From Coprinopsis marcescibilis (taxonomy: Eukaryota > Basidiomycota > Agaricomycetes > Agaricales > Psathyrellaceae): DNA of 64,000 nt. Below the pieces are notes generated by a model, which had not been told where the DNA came from, searched no databases, and saw only the letters and a program-made list of their open reading frames with translations. Both the position numbers and the translations under genes were made by a program. The stretch is taken from NCBI GenBank assembly GCA_004369085.1, contig ML210213.1, forward strand, positions 72,539-136,538. Direction: 5' to 3'. Below, piece after piece: positions 1-10,156 of this stretch (positions within the stretch are counted from its first letter, which is position 1; each line of letters starts with the position of its first letter).

Positions 1-2475
1 AAATCGTGGAAAGTGCATCTCCAAAGCGTGTCATTTGAGCAAGGTACCATGCATGGCGTAGTAGCCGATACGCAAAGCCAGCGTCCGACATTTCAGAGGT
101 ACTCGGGGCCGATGAAATAGCTTTTCGATTAAGTTCGATTGCTTCCCCAGAGGCTGCTACTGCATCTTCGTAGCGCATAATGGCACTGAGGTTGTCGGCT
201 AGGTGACATAACGAGCCCGCCAGTTCACTCTCAAGCCTGAGGGTGTTCCTGAGACCGGGTCCCGAGTCCGAGTCCGAATCCATGGCTGACAATATCCGAC
301 GCTGAATGGAGATGGCCTCGTGCCCCACCTCGATCCCCTTTTCCACGCACTGGGTCCGCCCAAGAGCCCACGAATAGTTATCCAGACACCCAGCAAGTGA
401 CACCTCGAATTCGAACTTTGTGCCGATTTCTGAGTTCTTGCTCGTTAATTCTCGTCGAAGAGAAACAACCTCTTCGAAGACCTTCAGAGATTCGGGGATA
501 CGGTCGCACGACGCCAGGTATCCTGCGAGGCTCTGAAGCGCCAGTGTGAGATAATTCTTGTCTTGGGAGGTGGAGTTGGGACCTTGAACACGCTTCCGAC
601 GGATGGATATGGCCTCTTCAATGGTGCTGATGGCTTCGGCGTAGCGCTCACACCGAGCGTAGCTGAACGCCAAATTGTTGAGAGTAAAGTCAATGTAGCT
701 ACCATCTGATGAGGATGGATCTTCAGCAGCCAGCCTTCGTCTAATGAGAGCAGCCTCTTCGTATGGTGGTATTGATGCTATGAATTGCCCCAATACTCCG
801 TAGTAGGAGCCCAGCCGATGGAGAGAGTGTGCCAGAACCGGCTCGAAAATCGGTGGGTTCCCCTCTGCCAACTCTCGGTGAACTTGAACCAGCCCGATCT
901 GCGCCCATGTGGCCTGAGACGTCTGGTTATGTTTTTCGAACCATACAACCAACGTATGTAATGCCCTTGCGTAGTCCTCGCGGTAGCTGGAATCCTCAGA
1001 CGAAAGTCGGTAAAGCATGGCGATTCCTTCCTCGCGCGCCTCCAGCGACTCTTCATACCGGCCTGTTTCATCCAAGAGCCAAGCCAGAGCCATGCAGGCA
1101 TTTGCGGCATCTAACACAATCGATTGGTTCGAAGAGATGCAGCGTCGATATGACCCTATGCACTTTTGAATTGTGGAAATGGCGTCCTCGAAACGTTTAG
1201 ATGTCCTCTGGATTTTGGCTTTCCAGCGGAGCGAGGTGGCCAACTCCTGCTCGTGGTGAAAGTTTCCCGGCTCTGCAGAGCTAGCAACCTCACTATGAAT
1301 CTCCACAGCTTCCTCGAGGTGCTTCAGCGCGCGCTCGTCCTCGCCTTTCTCTCCTAGTGAATAAGCAAGCCGACGAAGTGAGGTTGCCAAAAGTGATTGA
1401 TACTCGTTCGAGCCCGAGTCGTGGGCGACCAGATCGCGAGCATGCTCGACGCCCTTTTCCATCAGCAGGATGCTCTCGTCGAAGCGTTCGAAGCTCTCCA
1501 GACACAAAGCACAGACTCGTATCGATGTCACGAGGTCTGCCTTGGCTTGGTTCGCCTCAGGGGAAGGATTCCCTTCCGTAAGGTGGGTTCGCAGGATTAT
1601 CGCCTCCTGAATAAGATGGATTGCTTCTGATGTCCGAAGGCTCTCTTCCAAACACTCGGCCATCGCGTGCATTGTGCGCGCAAGTCCCACCAGGTCTACA
1701 GAGGGTCGAGCGTCAATAGCTTTGGGGCTACCGGGATTTACGCCCTGGTTTCTTTACATGAGGATACGAAACATATCTCGAGGGTGGGATTACTTACCAG
1801 ATGCTTCGTTAGGGAAGGTAAATCAACGACCTTGCCCAACGAAGCGGTAATTTCTAGAAGTTGCTGCGGATAAGTGTGGACAAGATCGCACACATCGGTC
1901 TTGAGGGGTTCTTGCATTGTCTCATATGCCATCTCAAGGAGATGGTCGACGATTCGCGTGCAGGAGTACCACAGTGATTCTGAAATCGCGTCTTTGGCTA
2001 GAGGTGGGATTTTTGGGACGTCGAAGATAGTCCATGTTGGTTGTGTGAAGCCCAAAGTTGGGATGTTGCTTGGGTTAAGCTCACGCTTGAGAATGACCAA
2101 GAGCTGGCGCACAAGCCTTGTCGTGTGTGCTTCGACATTGAGACGATACTGATCAGGGGCTTGCTGGGTCAAATACTCCCGTACCGCATCGTCTCTAAGT
2201 TGGATCATATAATGCTCCTTTGCTGGGTCGTAGTCACGAAGAAGGGGCCGCATGTCCTCGATAATCTTCTCTGCAGCACTATTGTCAAGGTGCTCGTCCT
2301 GGTATATCGAAAGAAAAGTGTCCAGGGAAAGGGGTTCCTTCATAACAGCAATCGCGCCCATCAGGACAAGAGACATAGAATTTGACTCGGCAGCTGATAG
2401 GTCTTTGAGGATTTGAAGCCACAATTGGTGATCAGGCTCCCCATTTGACTGCGTGCTATCCTCCGCAGGGAACAT
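1..2475 (-). CDS. NLR-like protein with TPR repeats, NACHT part absent, 3' end outside window
   Basis: Two exons can be read. Exon 1 (2475-1798) starts at an ATG. Its 226 residues resemble the stretch after the NACHT ATPase in fungal NWD/NLR proteins: a winged-helix-like segment, then a segment containing LRDDAVREYLTQQ, then an 'ESLWYSCTRIVDHLLEMA' helical segment. A 53-nt intron (1797-1745) joins in phase 0 to an exon that stays open to position 1. This reads as degenerate TPR repeats of the kinesin-light-chain/NB-ARC type (for example RFEDAISTIQKC, RYEESLEAREEG, RYAEAISTIEEA). No P-loop or NACHT motif precedes the ATG, so the protein either lost its ATPase or has unrecognised upstream exons. 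The likely role is protein-protein recognition; that is inference. Stretches without an ATG explain why the second exon is easy to miss. Confidence 0.72.
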
Positions 2476-3130
2476 TATGTGAGAGTTGCCAGATGAGATG
2501 ATGGTAGTGGGAAAGAGACCAGCGCCTTCCTTGCTCAGATCAGAATTGCCAGAGTGGGGTTTGGCGGGTTTAAATTGGCATCACTGAAAGTTATCTTGAG
2601 TCAGCGATCAATTACAATTACTGCCACTATCATATCACCAACCTTGGCGCTTGCCCTTAAAGCTTAAAGTCTCGTACCACAGCCATCCTGCAAGGAAGAT
2701 TGCTTTGAGGGACCAACGGTGCTTCCCCCCGCGTCATTGCCATCGGTTGGGGTTATTGGTACTAAGACAATCCCTTTGAAAATCTCCAGACCAGAACCGG
2801 ACTTCAGATTCAGGGGAGACATCGCAAATATAGAGCTTACTTTGAAGTTGGGAGCTGGGAGCTGGGTTACCGCTAAGTGCCTTGTGAATGGGAAGGTGTG
2901 CTCAACGGTTCTGGTTTGTGAGTATGGCGTTGTCTATATGTAGTTCACCGCACAAACCGTTGCTATCGAAGTGGTCATGGTGGTACTACAGTAGGCGCTC
3001 CTACTGTGCGCTGTTTCGGTGGTTGCCGTGACGAACACAGCCACTGATGGCCAGCGACGATGATTGTGACGACGCGAGAACTGCGACAGTGATTCAGTGC
3101 TCAGAGCTCAGCACTCATATCTTAACCGTC
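2476..3130. other. Divergent intergenic spacer
   Basis: This 0.65-kb spacer separates the minus-strand NLR-like gene from the plus-strand gene starting at 3131. It must carry both promoters. I see no convincing TATA box, repeat or additional gene in it. Confidence 0.4.
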
Positions 3131-3998
3131 ATGAATCGATATCTGCTCCAATCTCTGAGGACCACTGGTAGGTGTCAGTGGAGACGCACCAACCCCCCTC
3201 CAACAAGAAAGTCCATATGGAATGTGCAGGTGAGGATTTGCCTTTGAGTACGTGTTACATGCTGAAACCTCGCGGCTCTTCCTAATATATTTTGGATGGT
3301 AGACTCATAAATTCTCTTCTTTGAGTACAAAAACAACGGTTTCGCGAATTGGGCCGCAAACCAGGTGGTATGCGACGTCCAACTCGGATGGGAATCCTCC
3401 CAAAGCGGTCGAGAATAGCGAACAGGCACAAGACCAACCGCCATGGATAGACGTGCTGGAAAACACCTCTAATGGGCCGTGGCTGACCCAGCTAGTCAGC
3501 GAAGAGAAGCTAAGGCTTCAGCTTGCCCATGGTCTGATCTACCAAATGATCCTATACTTGAACCAGCCTTCGCAAAAGAAGGGGGACCTTGAAGCGGGAG
3601 CGCAGTTCCTTTCCGTATGTTTTCTATGTTATGGGTCGATATGATGCTGAAAAGCGTGTTTTCTGTAGCTTTTTCAGACCGCAAAGGTCCCTGCAAACTC
3701 GGAAATTGCCAGAGCTCGGACGGCATTCGCGAAACTCACCCGAGCGATCGTTCTCCAAATTGCCACTATCAGCCTCGATTCGCCATTTAGAAAAGCCCAC
3801 CCAGAGATATTCGACGTGACGAAAACTCTTATGGACATACAGCAAAAGCATCTTGACAACGTTGACGACCACCACGGTTTCTCGGAGGACTGGTCGGCCT
3901 TTTGGGAGGCCAGTCAGCCGGTTCTCGTTGATCTCTTCGAAAAGTTGGACGGCGCAGGCTTCAATATGGAGCCGGTACCAGACATGGAAGCTTCCTAG
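3131..3998 (+). CDS. Orphan protein with mitochondrial-type N-terminus, three exons
   Basis: Exons 3131-3229, 3303-3614 and 3669-3998 join in phase 0 through introns of 73 and 54 nt, giving about 246 residues. The start ATG at 3131 opens a Leu/Arg-rich, acid-poor segment (MNRYLLQSLRTTGRCQWRRT) and a second basic stretch ending near RWYATS. Both look like a mitochondrial presequence and cleavage region. The mature part is mostly helical, with Trp-containing motifs (PPWIDVLE, GPWLTQLV, FSEDWSAFW). I do not recognise the family. The long open reading after each splice supports a real gene; mitochondrial targeting is inferred from composition only. Confidence 0.6.
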
Positions 3999-4296
3999 AT
4001 TTGTATGCATAGTATCTGAATAATCTGCGTTATAGTGATGTCGTGATCGTCCTTGGTAACTTGTTGCAACATGCCCGCCGAAATTGAGAGCATCACTGAC
4101 TACGCTATTATCTGAGACTGTTGCAAGATATTCAACTCGTTAAGTATCTCGGAACACTAGCTCTAATGACTTTCAGGCTGGAAATTAGTACTGAGAGGTG
4201 TCAATGGCCAGTCGTCACGTTACAGTGGTCCGTGCGCAGCAGCGTTGACGTCAACGCCGCACCGACAGTCCCACGCAGTTCAGTCTTCGAACCACG

Positions 4297-5788
4297 ATGA
4301 CGACGTTCACCACAATGGCTACTCAATACAACGGTATGATACCTGCACTGGTTGTCTCGTGCCCAAATTTACCCCAAGACTTAACCAGATTTCTCGTAGA
4401 AAAGAAACAGGGGTCTCAGGCCGAGTCCACAAAGGAGAATCATGTTCTCGTTATCCATGGCGGGGCTGGTGTAGTGCTGAAAGAAGGCTCGACACCAGAG
4501 CAACAACTGGAGTATAAACGCGCTTTGGGGGCTGCTCTACGAGCGGTATAGTGGAAAGAACTCGGTTTCTGCACCGAATACTGAAGGAACACCAGGGGTA
4601 TGCCATTCTAAAGAAAGGTGGCGAAGCTATGGACGCTGCTGTTGCTGCAGTGAGGGTCATGGAAAGTGAGTGTTTCAGGGTCGTATCATCCTGGCCACAT
4701 GTACTTATAGGAATTCTCAGATGATCCTTTGTTTAATGCGGGCAAGGGTGCAGTATTCAACTCTGCCGGAAAGGTAGAGCCTGTTTCTCACTGATATGAC
4801 ATCCAGCAATGCTGATATTGGCTTATCCAGAACGAACTAGAAGCTTCAATTATGCTGTCCAAACCACCGAGCTCACACCCTACGATCCCTGCAACCAGAC
4901 GAGGGGCAGCACTGACACTGTTAACACGGGCGAAGAACCCTGCACAACTCGCCCGGGCAATCTACCTTAACCCCAGCTCGGTTCCACACGTATTCCTCTC
5001 GGGGGCACCAGCTGAGGTGATAGGCGAGAACCTCGGCGAAACGCTGGTCGATTCATCCTACTTTTTCACTGGACGGCGGTGGCGAGAGCATCGACGTGCA
5101 CTTGGGCTTCCAGAGGAGCCTTTCCCGCCCCATCTTGACGGGGGCGAGAAGGAGGACGAGAACGACTTGTTACCGAAAGGCACCGTCGGGGCAGTCGCTT
5201 TGGACATCCGGGGCTGCATTGCTGCTGTTACTTCCACCGGCGGGCGCACCAACAAGATTCCTGGCCGTATCGGCGACACTCCTTTGATGGGCGCAGGATT
5301 CTGGGCAGAGGAGTGGACACATTCTACCACTGGCTGGGTCTCAAACCGACTTGCCACCCTGGGTCTCGCCTCGACCACGGGAAAGCGGGCAGTGGGTGTA
5401 TCTGGGACTGGGGATGGAGATGTAGTTATTGTCCATTGTTCGGTTTTGGCAGCGAAACTGATTTCTGGTTCTGGTGTTAGTTCTTCATTCGACAAGCTAC
5501 AGCGTCGACGATCGCCAGCCGAATGAAGCTTGCCAACGAGACTGTGGAGCAAGCTTCAAAGTGGGCAACGGAAGATTTGAGGGAAGTAGGGGGATTAGGG
5601 GGGGTTATCGCTCTAGATAATGAGGGGAATGGTGCGGTTTACTCTTCTTCTCGACATGTCGCGTCCTGATCAAAAATTGCGCAGTTGCTATGACCCTCAA
5701 CACGAATGGCATGTTTCGTGGAGTCGTCAGAAGCGACGGTGTCCCTCGAGTTGCGATCTTTGAAGATGACAACCTAGAGGAGATCTAG
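4297..5788 (+). CDS. Isoaspartyl peptidase / L-asparaginase, Ntn-hydrolase (plant type)
   Basis: Six exons: 4297-4545, 4596-4665, 4721-4773, 4831-5421, 5481-5631 and 5685-5788. The product is a threonine N-terminal nucleophile hydrolase that cleaves itself into alpha and beta chains, then hydrolyses asparagine or beta-aspartyl peptides. The family signatures appear in order: VIHGGAG near the N-terminus, ENDPLFNAGKGAVFNSAGK, the autocleavage/catalytic segment PKGTVGAVALD (Thr after Gly), GGRTNKIPGRIGDTP for substrate binding, and GTGDGD. The C-terminus has GLGGVIALDNEGNVAMT and NGMFRGV. Splicing at 5422-5480 and 5632-5684 is needed to restore GDFFIRQATAS and GNVAMT. The ATG at 4297 gives a roughly 50-residue N-terminal extension; 4315 is an alternative start. 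No inactivating change was seen. Confidence 0.93.
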
Positions 5789-6902
5789 ATGCGGAGAGCG
5801 CGTTCATGTCCCACATGTAATTTTGCTTATTTCTGGAATACAACACCGTTCAGAATGCTCTCTGTTTTGTCGATTTGATTACGAGGGCAAGTGCCGATGT
5901 TCCTAAAAATTCCTGAATTTCTAGGTTCTCTGGCACTGCGTCCACAATTCTTCGCAGCTAGTAAGCATCCATGTTCTCCAGAAGTACCCCTGACTTGCTT
6001 CTATGTTTAGCAGACCAATTCCAGAGTTCTAGGCTACCCTCTTCTGGACGTCTTACATGTTTTCATCACAAACACCGGGTTAAGAACTCCCTCAAAATAA
6101 CATACACAGGTAAGCACACCCAAAACTGGAGACGTGACTAAAAGCTGATGTACCTCGGCGGTGATTTGTAGTGAGTGTCGGCTGTATTATGCAAAAAAGG
6201 CCCATCAGGATGGCATGGTGCGGGGGATTTTCATTGTGGGTTCGTAAACACTAGGTCAGGCGTACATAGTGCGAAACGCTATAGTCCTTTGACTACAGGC
6301 CAGCCTATGGGATCACATACACCCTAGGCGTCGTACCACCTTGGCACACACATCCAATTGTTCACTCGTGGCCACCGCGGTGTAGCAGTTTGGCCTTTCG
6401 GCACCTCAGAAAGGGGTGGATCGCGGCATACAAAGCTCAGCTTTGAGCCGTACTGGGCGGAACCCATTTGCTGGCGAGCCGCATGCTAGATTAAAAATAT
6501 GATAGGCAGCATTGCGGGAACCTCATCCTTCTGCAGGACATGCCGGTTGGTTTTTCTATTCATGGGATGATAACTGACGTATATGTTAATGTATGTTTCC
6601 TTTTTCAGGTAGAGGGTTACAACACACCACGCGTGCAAAATTCAGGTTTATTACCTTATGATCTTGTTGTCGTCGTTTTGAGTGAAGAGGATTGGCCATC
6701 AGGAATACGGGTTCGCCGGTATGCCCTGCACTGGCTCACGGTGCACCCACTGTTCTGCACATGATCAGGTATGGTATACCTCTTTCTGCTCTCTCAAGAG
6801 GTATAAAAGCTGAAGGAGTGCTCTCAGAACGGACAGCTAAGCATAACACGGCACACTTTCAAGTACTACGCTCTTAACATCTAACCCTGCCAATTACTCG
6901 CC
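5789..6902. promoter_or_regulatory. Intergenic region upstream of the borosin gene, with TATA box
   Basis: No supported gene lies in this 1.1-kb spacer. A good TATA box (TATAAAA, about 6802-6808, inside GAGGTATAAAAGC) lies about 95 bp before the ATG at 6903 and is the likely core promoter of the borosin gene. The rest carries the terminator side of the asparaginase gene. Nothing else stood out. Confidence 0.55.
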
Positions 6903-8264
6903 ATGGACGCAACTGCCAACCCCAAAGCAGGCCAGCTCACGATTGTGGGCTCTGGAATTGCTTCGATCAACCATATGACCTTGCAGGCTGTGGCTTGCAT
7001 CGAAACAGCGGATGTGGTGTGTTATGTCGTGGCTGACGGTGCCACCGAGGCGTTCATCCGCAAGAAGAATGAAAACTGCATTGATCTATACCCGCTTTAT
7101 AGCGAAACAAAGGAGCGTACGGACACGTACATCCAGATGGCCGAGGTCGGGGCATGATTCTCCTGCTGCATTTTATGCGAAAACTGACGAGTTCTGTGTT
7201 CTTAGTTCATGTTAAACCATGTTCGGGCAGGAAAGAATGTTGTCGGGGTGTTCTATGGGCACCCTGGTGTGTTCGTCTGCCCCACCCATCGGGCGATCTA
7301 CATCGCTCGCAATGAGGGGTATCGCGCCGTCATGCTTCCAGGCCTGTCAGCCGAAGATTGCTTGTACGCTGATCTCGGTATTGACCCATCCACCGTTGGC
7401 TGTATCACCTACGAGGCCACGGATATGCTCGTCTATAACCGCCCTTTGAACTCAAGTAGCCACCTCGTTCTGTACCAGGTCGGCATTGTGGGCAAGGCAG
7501 ACTTCAAGTTTGCCTATGATCCCAAAGAAGTATGTGTCCCTGGCTTTCGATTTCTCGTTGTCTGCGCCCGCTTATCGCGCTCTGCTGGATGGTAGAACCA
7601 CCACTTTGGCAAGCTCATCGACCGACTGGAGTTGGAGTACGGCCCAGATCACACAGTCGTTCACTACATCGCGCCCATCTTCCCCACCGAGGAACCAGTG
7701 ATGGAGAGGTTCACCATCGGCCAACTCAAGCTCAAAGAGAACAGTGATAAGATTGCCACCATCTCCACCTTTTACCTTCCGCCCAAGGCGCCTTCGGCAA
7801 AGGTGTCCTTGAATAGGGAGTTCCTGCGTTCGCTCAACATTGCTGATAGCCGCGATCCTATGACGCCGTTCCCATGGAACCCGACCGCTGCGCCCTATGG
7901 CGAGCGAGAGAAGAAGGTTATTTTGGAGCTGGAGAGTCATGTTCCTCCCCCTGGTTATCGGCCTCTCAAGAAGAACTCTGGCTTGGCGCAGGCTCTGGAG
8001 AAACTTTCATTGGATACCAGGGCGTTGGCTGCATGGAAGACAGATCGCAAGGCTTATGCGGACTCTGTATCCGGCTTGACCGACGACGAAAGGGATGCCT
8101 TGGCTTCTGGAAAACATGCACAGCTGTCTGGTGCATTGAAAGGTGGGTGGTCGTCAAATTATGTTTCCGAAAACGTATTGACGGGGGTCTGTTTTACAAC
8201 AGAGGGAGGTGTCCCCATGAATCACGCTCAGCTTACCTTCTTTTTCATTATCTCCAACTTGTAA
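6903..8264 (+). CDS. Borosin precursor: peptide alpha-N-methyltransferase with C-terminal core peptide (OphMA-like)
   Basis: The product is a fungal RiPP enzyme that N-methylates the backbone amides of its own C-terminal core, using SAM, in an intertwined homodimer. Exons are 6903-7145, 7206-7529, 7596-8142 and 8203-8264. The N-terminal tetrapyrrole-methylase-type domain shows [18 protein letters not shown], the SAM-pocket motif [32 protein letters not shown] and the SHLVLYQVG segment. These match the order and spacing known for omphalotin OphMA. A helical clasp follows ([20 protein letters not shown]). The tail ends in [11 protein letters not shown], a hydrophobic stretch that fits a borosin core. 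The last intron (8143-8202) is 60 nt and in frame, so an unspliced form with 20 more linker residues is possible. No peptidase (OphP-like) gene is adjacent. Family assignment is firm; the exact core and product are inferred. Confidence 0.93.
8143..8202 (+). other. In-frame 60-nt intron in the borosin linker
   Basis: GTGGGT donor and ACAACAG acceptor, with TTGAC as a plausible branch site. Removal gives ALK-E-GGVPM; retention leaves the frame open and lengthens the segment between clasp and core. It decides the leader-core distance, so both isoforms should be considered. Confidence 0.6.
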
Positions 8265-8346
8265 CTCATCCGGTGATTTGCCTTATTCCTTTTGGCTTGT
8301 ATTGTTCTTCGCCCTTATCTTCGCCCCGCTCCAGTCGCAGAATGAA

Positions 8347-8371
8347 CCCTAACCCTACTTTAGGGTTAGGG
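8347..8371. repeat. Telomere-like inverted repeat
   Basis: CCCTAACCCTA and TAGGGTTAGGG form perfect 11-bp arms around a 3-nt loop. The arms are the fungal telomere unit in opposite orientations, 82 bp after the borosin stop codon. It could act as a 3'-end hairpin or mark a healed break. Confidence 0.8.
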
Positions 8372-8594
8372 CTCCAGTAAATAGCCCAATATTCCTCTTG
8401 TCAAGAATTGCCTGTACTTGTATCCATACCATCGCAATCAACACTATGTTACCCATTTTCGTCGTCAAAATGCCTGTGCATAAGGCATAGGCTACTTTTT
8501 GCATACTTTTGGTGAGATCAAATTCGAAAGATTGATGGAAAAGCTGACAACATCATTAGATTTTTTTCTCATTTTTTCTACCAGGAACGAAGGG

Positions 8595-9731
8595 ATGCTA
8601 CCGCTCACTTCAACCCTCCCGCCAATCCGAAAGATTGCCTCCACTGATGATTTAGAGCTCAGGGGGGCAATCGACTATATCCGGAAAATATACAACCCGC
8701 CAGTACGTGGCAGCCGTCGTCGCCGTCGTCGCAGCGCTGCCAACGGCTGTTCAGGGACCCATATCCCCAACGACGAGCAAGGCGACCTCGAAGCACTACG
8801 AAGAGACGCTTTCGAACGGACCTACTCAACCACATGGCTCACCCACCTAGTCTCGCACTTCAGCATCTTTGGAGACGATGAAGACCAAAATCCCCATTCA
8901 CTGCTCAACGACGCAGCCGGGCTGCTCGCCATAGTCGCAGGCACGGCTTCAGCAGGGATAATCACTCGGTTGTTCACCGTACCCTCTGCATATGGTCCTG
9001 TTTCTGTCCAACTACGCGACGTGCCTCTCGACAACCAGGATTACGGGAGCGTCGGAGCGCAGACGTGGGGAGGAGCGTGCATCATGGCCGAGATGATAGC
9101 TGAGGATCCTGGGCGGTTTGACCTGATTTTGTCCTCATCAGGTTCACCAGGACCATACAGGGTCCTCGAGCTCGGTGCAGGGACTGGACTTGTGTCCCTC
9201 GCCATCGCCCAGCTATACAGGAAGATGATTGGGGAGGTCAGCAGAAGAGGGGACCCAGTCATTGACATTGTCGCAACCGATTACTACCCCTCCGTGCTCG
9301 AAAACCTACGCGTTAATGTCACAGAAAACAGGCTGGAAGACGCGAAATCCACTTCTCCAGCAGTCAGACTACGAACCTGGCCTTTGGACTGGTCAAAATT
9401 CCCTTCCACCACAGCCCTTCCGCCTCTGGACAAGCCGTTCGACGTTATTTTTGGTGCAGACATCGTATACGAGGAACAACACGCAATCTGGATTATGGAT
9501 TGCCTGAAAAAGCTCCTCAAAAGAGGTAGCTGGTTCCACCTTATTATTCCACTCCGCCATACCCACACGTTCGAATCATGCACTATCGAAGTCGTATTCG
9601 CGAGACCACTCGCAGCCTGCGGAGAACCTTCGTTAATTTGGCACTCCAAAGATATCATTACATGCGACGCGGACAGCGGTAGGGATGGCGACGAAGTCGA
9701 CTATGCATGTTATAAAATTGGTTGGAGCTAA
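8595..9731 (+). CDS. METTL21-like protein-lysine methyltransferase (Methyltransf_16)
   Basis: Single-exon gene of about 378 residues. The seven-strand SAM-binding fold is clear: motif I RVLELGAGTGLVSLA, post-I DIVATDYYP, and the family-specific DxxY motif in VIFGADIVYEEQH. Fungal members typically start with an LPPIR segment and a YIRKIYNPP segment; both are present just after the ATG at 8595, so I prefer that start over the in-frame ATG at 8535. An Arg-rich run (RGSRRRRRR) comes from CGT/CGC triplets and looks like a local expansion. These enzymes methylate lysines on translation factors or chaperones; the substrate here is unknown. It lies 0.33 kb after the borosin gene on the same strand, but a functional link is speculative. 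Confidence 0.88.
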   Translation: MLPLTSTLPPIRKIASTDDLELRGAIDYIRKIYNPPVRGSRRRRRRSAANGCSGTHIPNDEQGDLEALRRDAFERTYSTTWLTHLVSHFSIFGDDEDQNPHSLLNDAAGLLAIVAGTASAGIITRLFTVPSAYGPVSVQLRDVPLDNQDYGSVGAQTWGGACIMAEMIAEDPGRFDLILSSSGSPGPYRVLELGAGTGLVSLAIAQLYRKMIGEVSRRGDPVIDIVATDYYPSVLENLRVNVTENRLEDAKSTSPAVRLRTWPLDWSKFPSTTALPPLDKPFDVIFGADIVYEEQHAIWIMDCLKKLLKRGSWFHLIIPLRHTHTFESCTIEVVFARPLAACGEPSLIWHSKDIITCDADSGRDGDEVDYACYKIGWS

Positions 9732-9760
9732 AGACGATCGCGTACATAGAGCAATGCATA
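9702..9760 (+). repeat. Left copy of a duplicated methyltransferase tail
   Basis: The last codons and first 3'-flank bases of the methyltransferase gene (TATAAAATTGGTTGGAGC, then GCGTACATAGA) recur in degenerate form at 11231-11288, same orientation, about 1.5 kb away. The two copies agree at roughly four of five positions by eye. Confidence 0.7.
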
Positions 9761-9787
9761 AAGCAGCAATAGATAGTGCACTGCTGC

Positions 9788-9862
9788 AACACATAGAGCA
9801 GCAACACATAGAGCAGCAACACATAGAGCAGCAACACATAGAGCAGCAACACATAGAGCAGC
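9788..9862. repeat. 15-bp minisatellite, five copies
   Basis: Five perfect head-to-tail copies of AACACATAGAGCAGC, with degenerate precursors (CATAGAGCAATGC, CATAAAGCAGC) just upstream. The array begins 57 bp after the methyltransferase stop codon, so it probably sits in its 3' UTR. Confidence 0.95.
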
Positions 9863-10156
9863 AATACTATATTCTGTGAGAATAACGAGAACAAAAATTC
9901 CGGGGAACAGGAGTGCTGGCGACACTGGACGTCGCAGCTCAGTAAATGGTCTGTTAATGAGCTCAATAACACACAATACTTCGTACCATGAAGGTCCCAC
10001 ACAACCATCACACTCTGCTGAATGAAACTGCGAGCAGTGGTTCGCCTAGTCTGGGGTTTCTGCTTCAGGTTCGACTGGTGGTGGGCGAGTCGGATGGCGT
10101 TTAAATGAACTGAATTCGCTGCCAGCGGGCTGTGATGCGCTCCCCGCTCCCACTAC

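Noticed and set aside
9658..10011. Repetitive Cys/Leu-rich frames on the minus strand
   Set aside because: They are translations of the 15-bp minisatellite and have no coding context.
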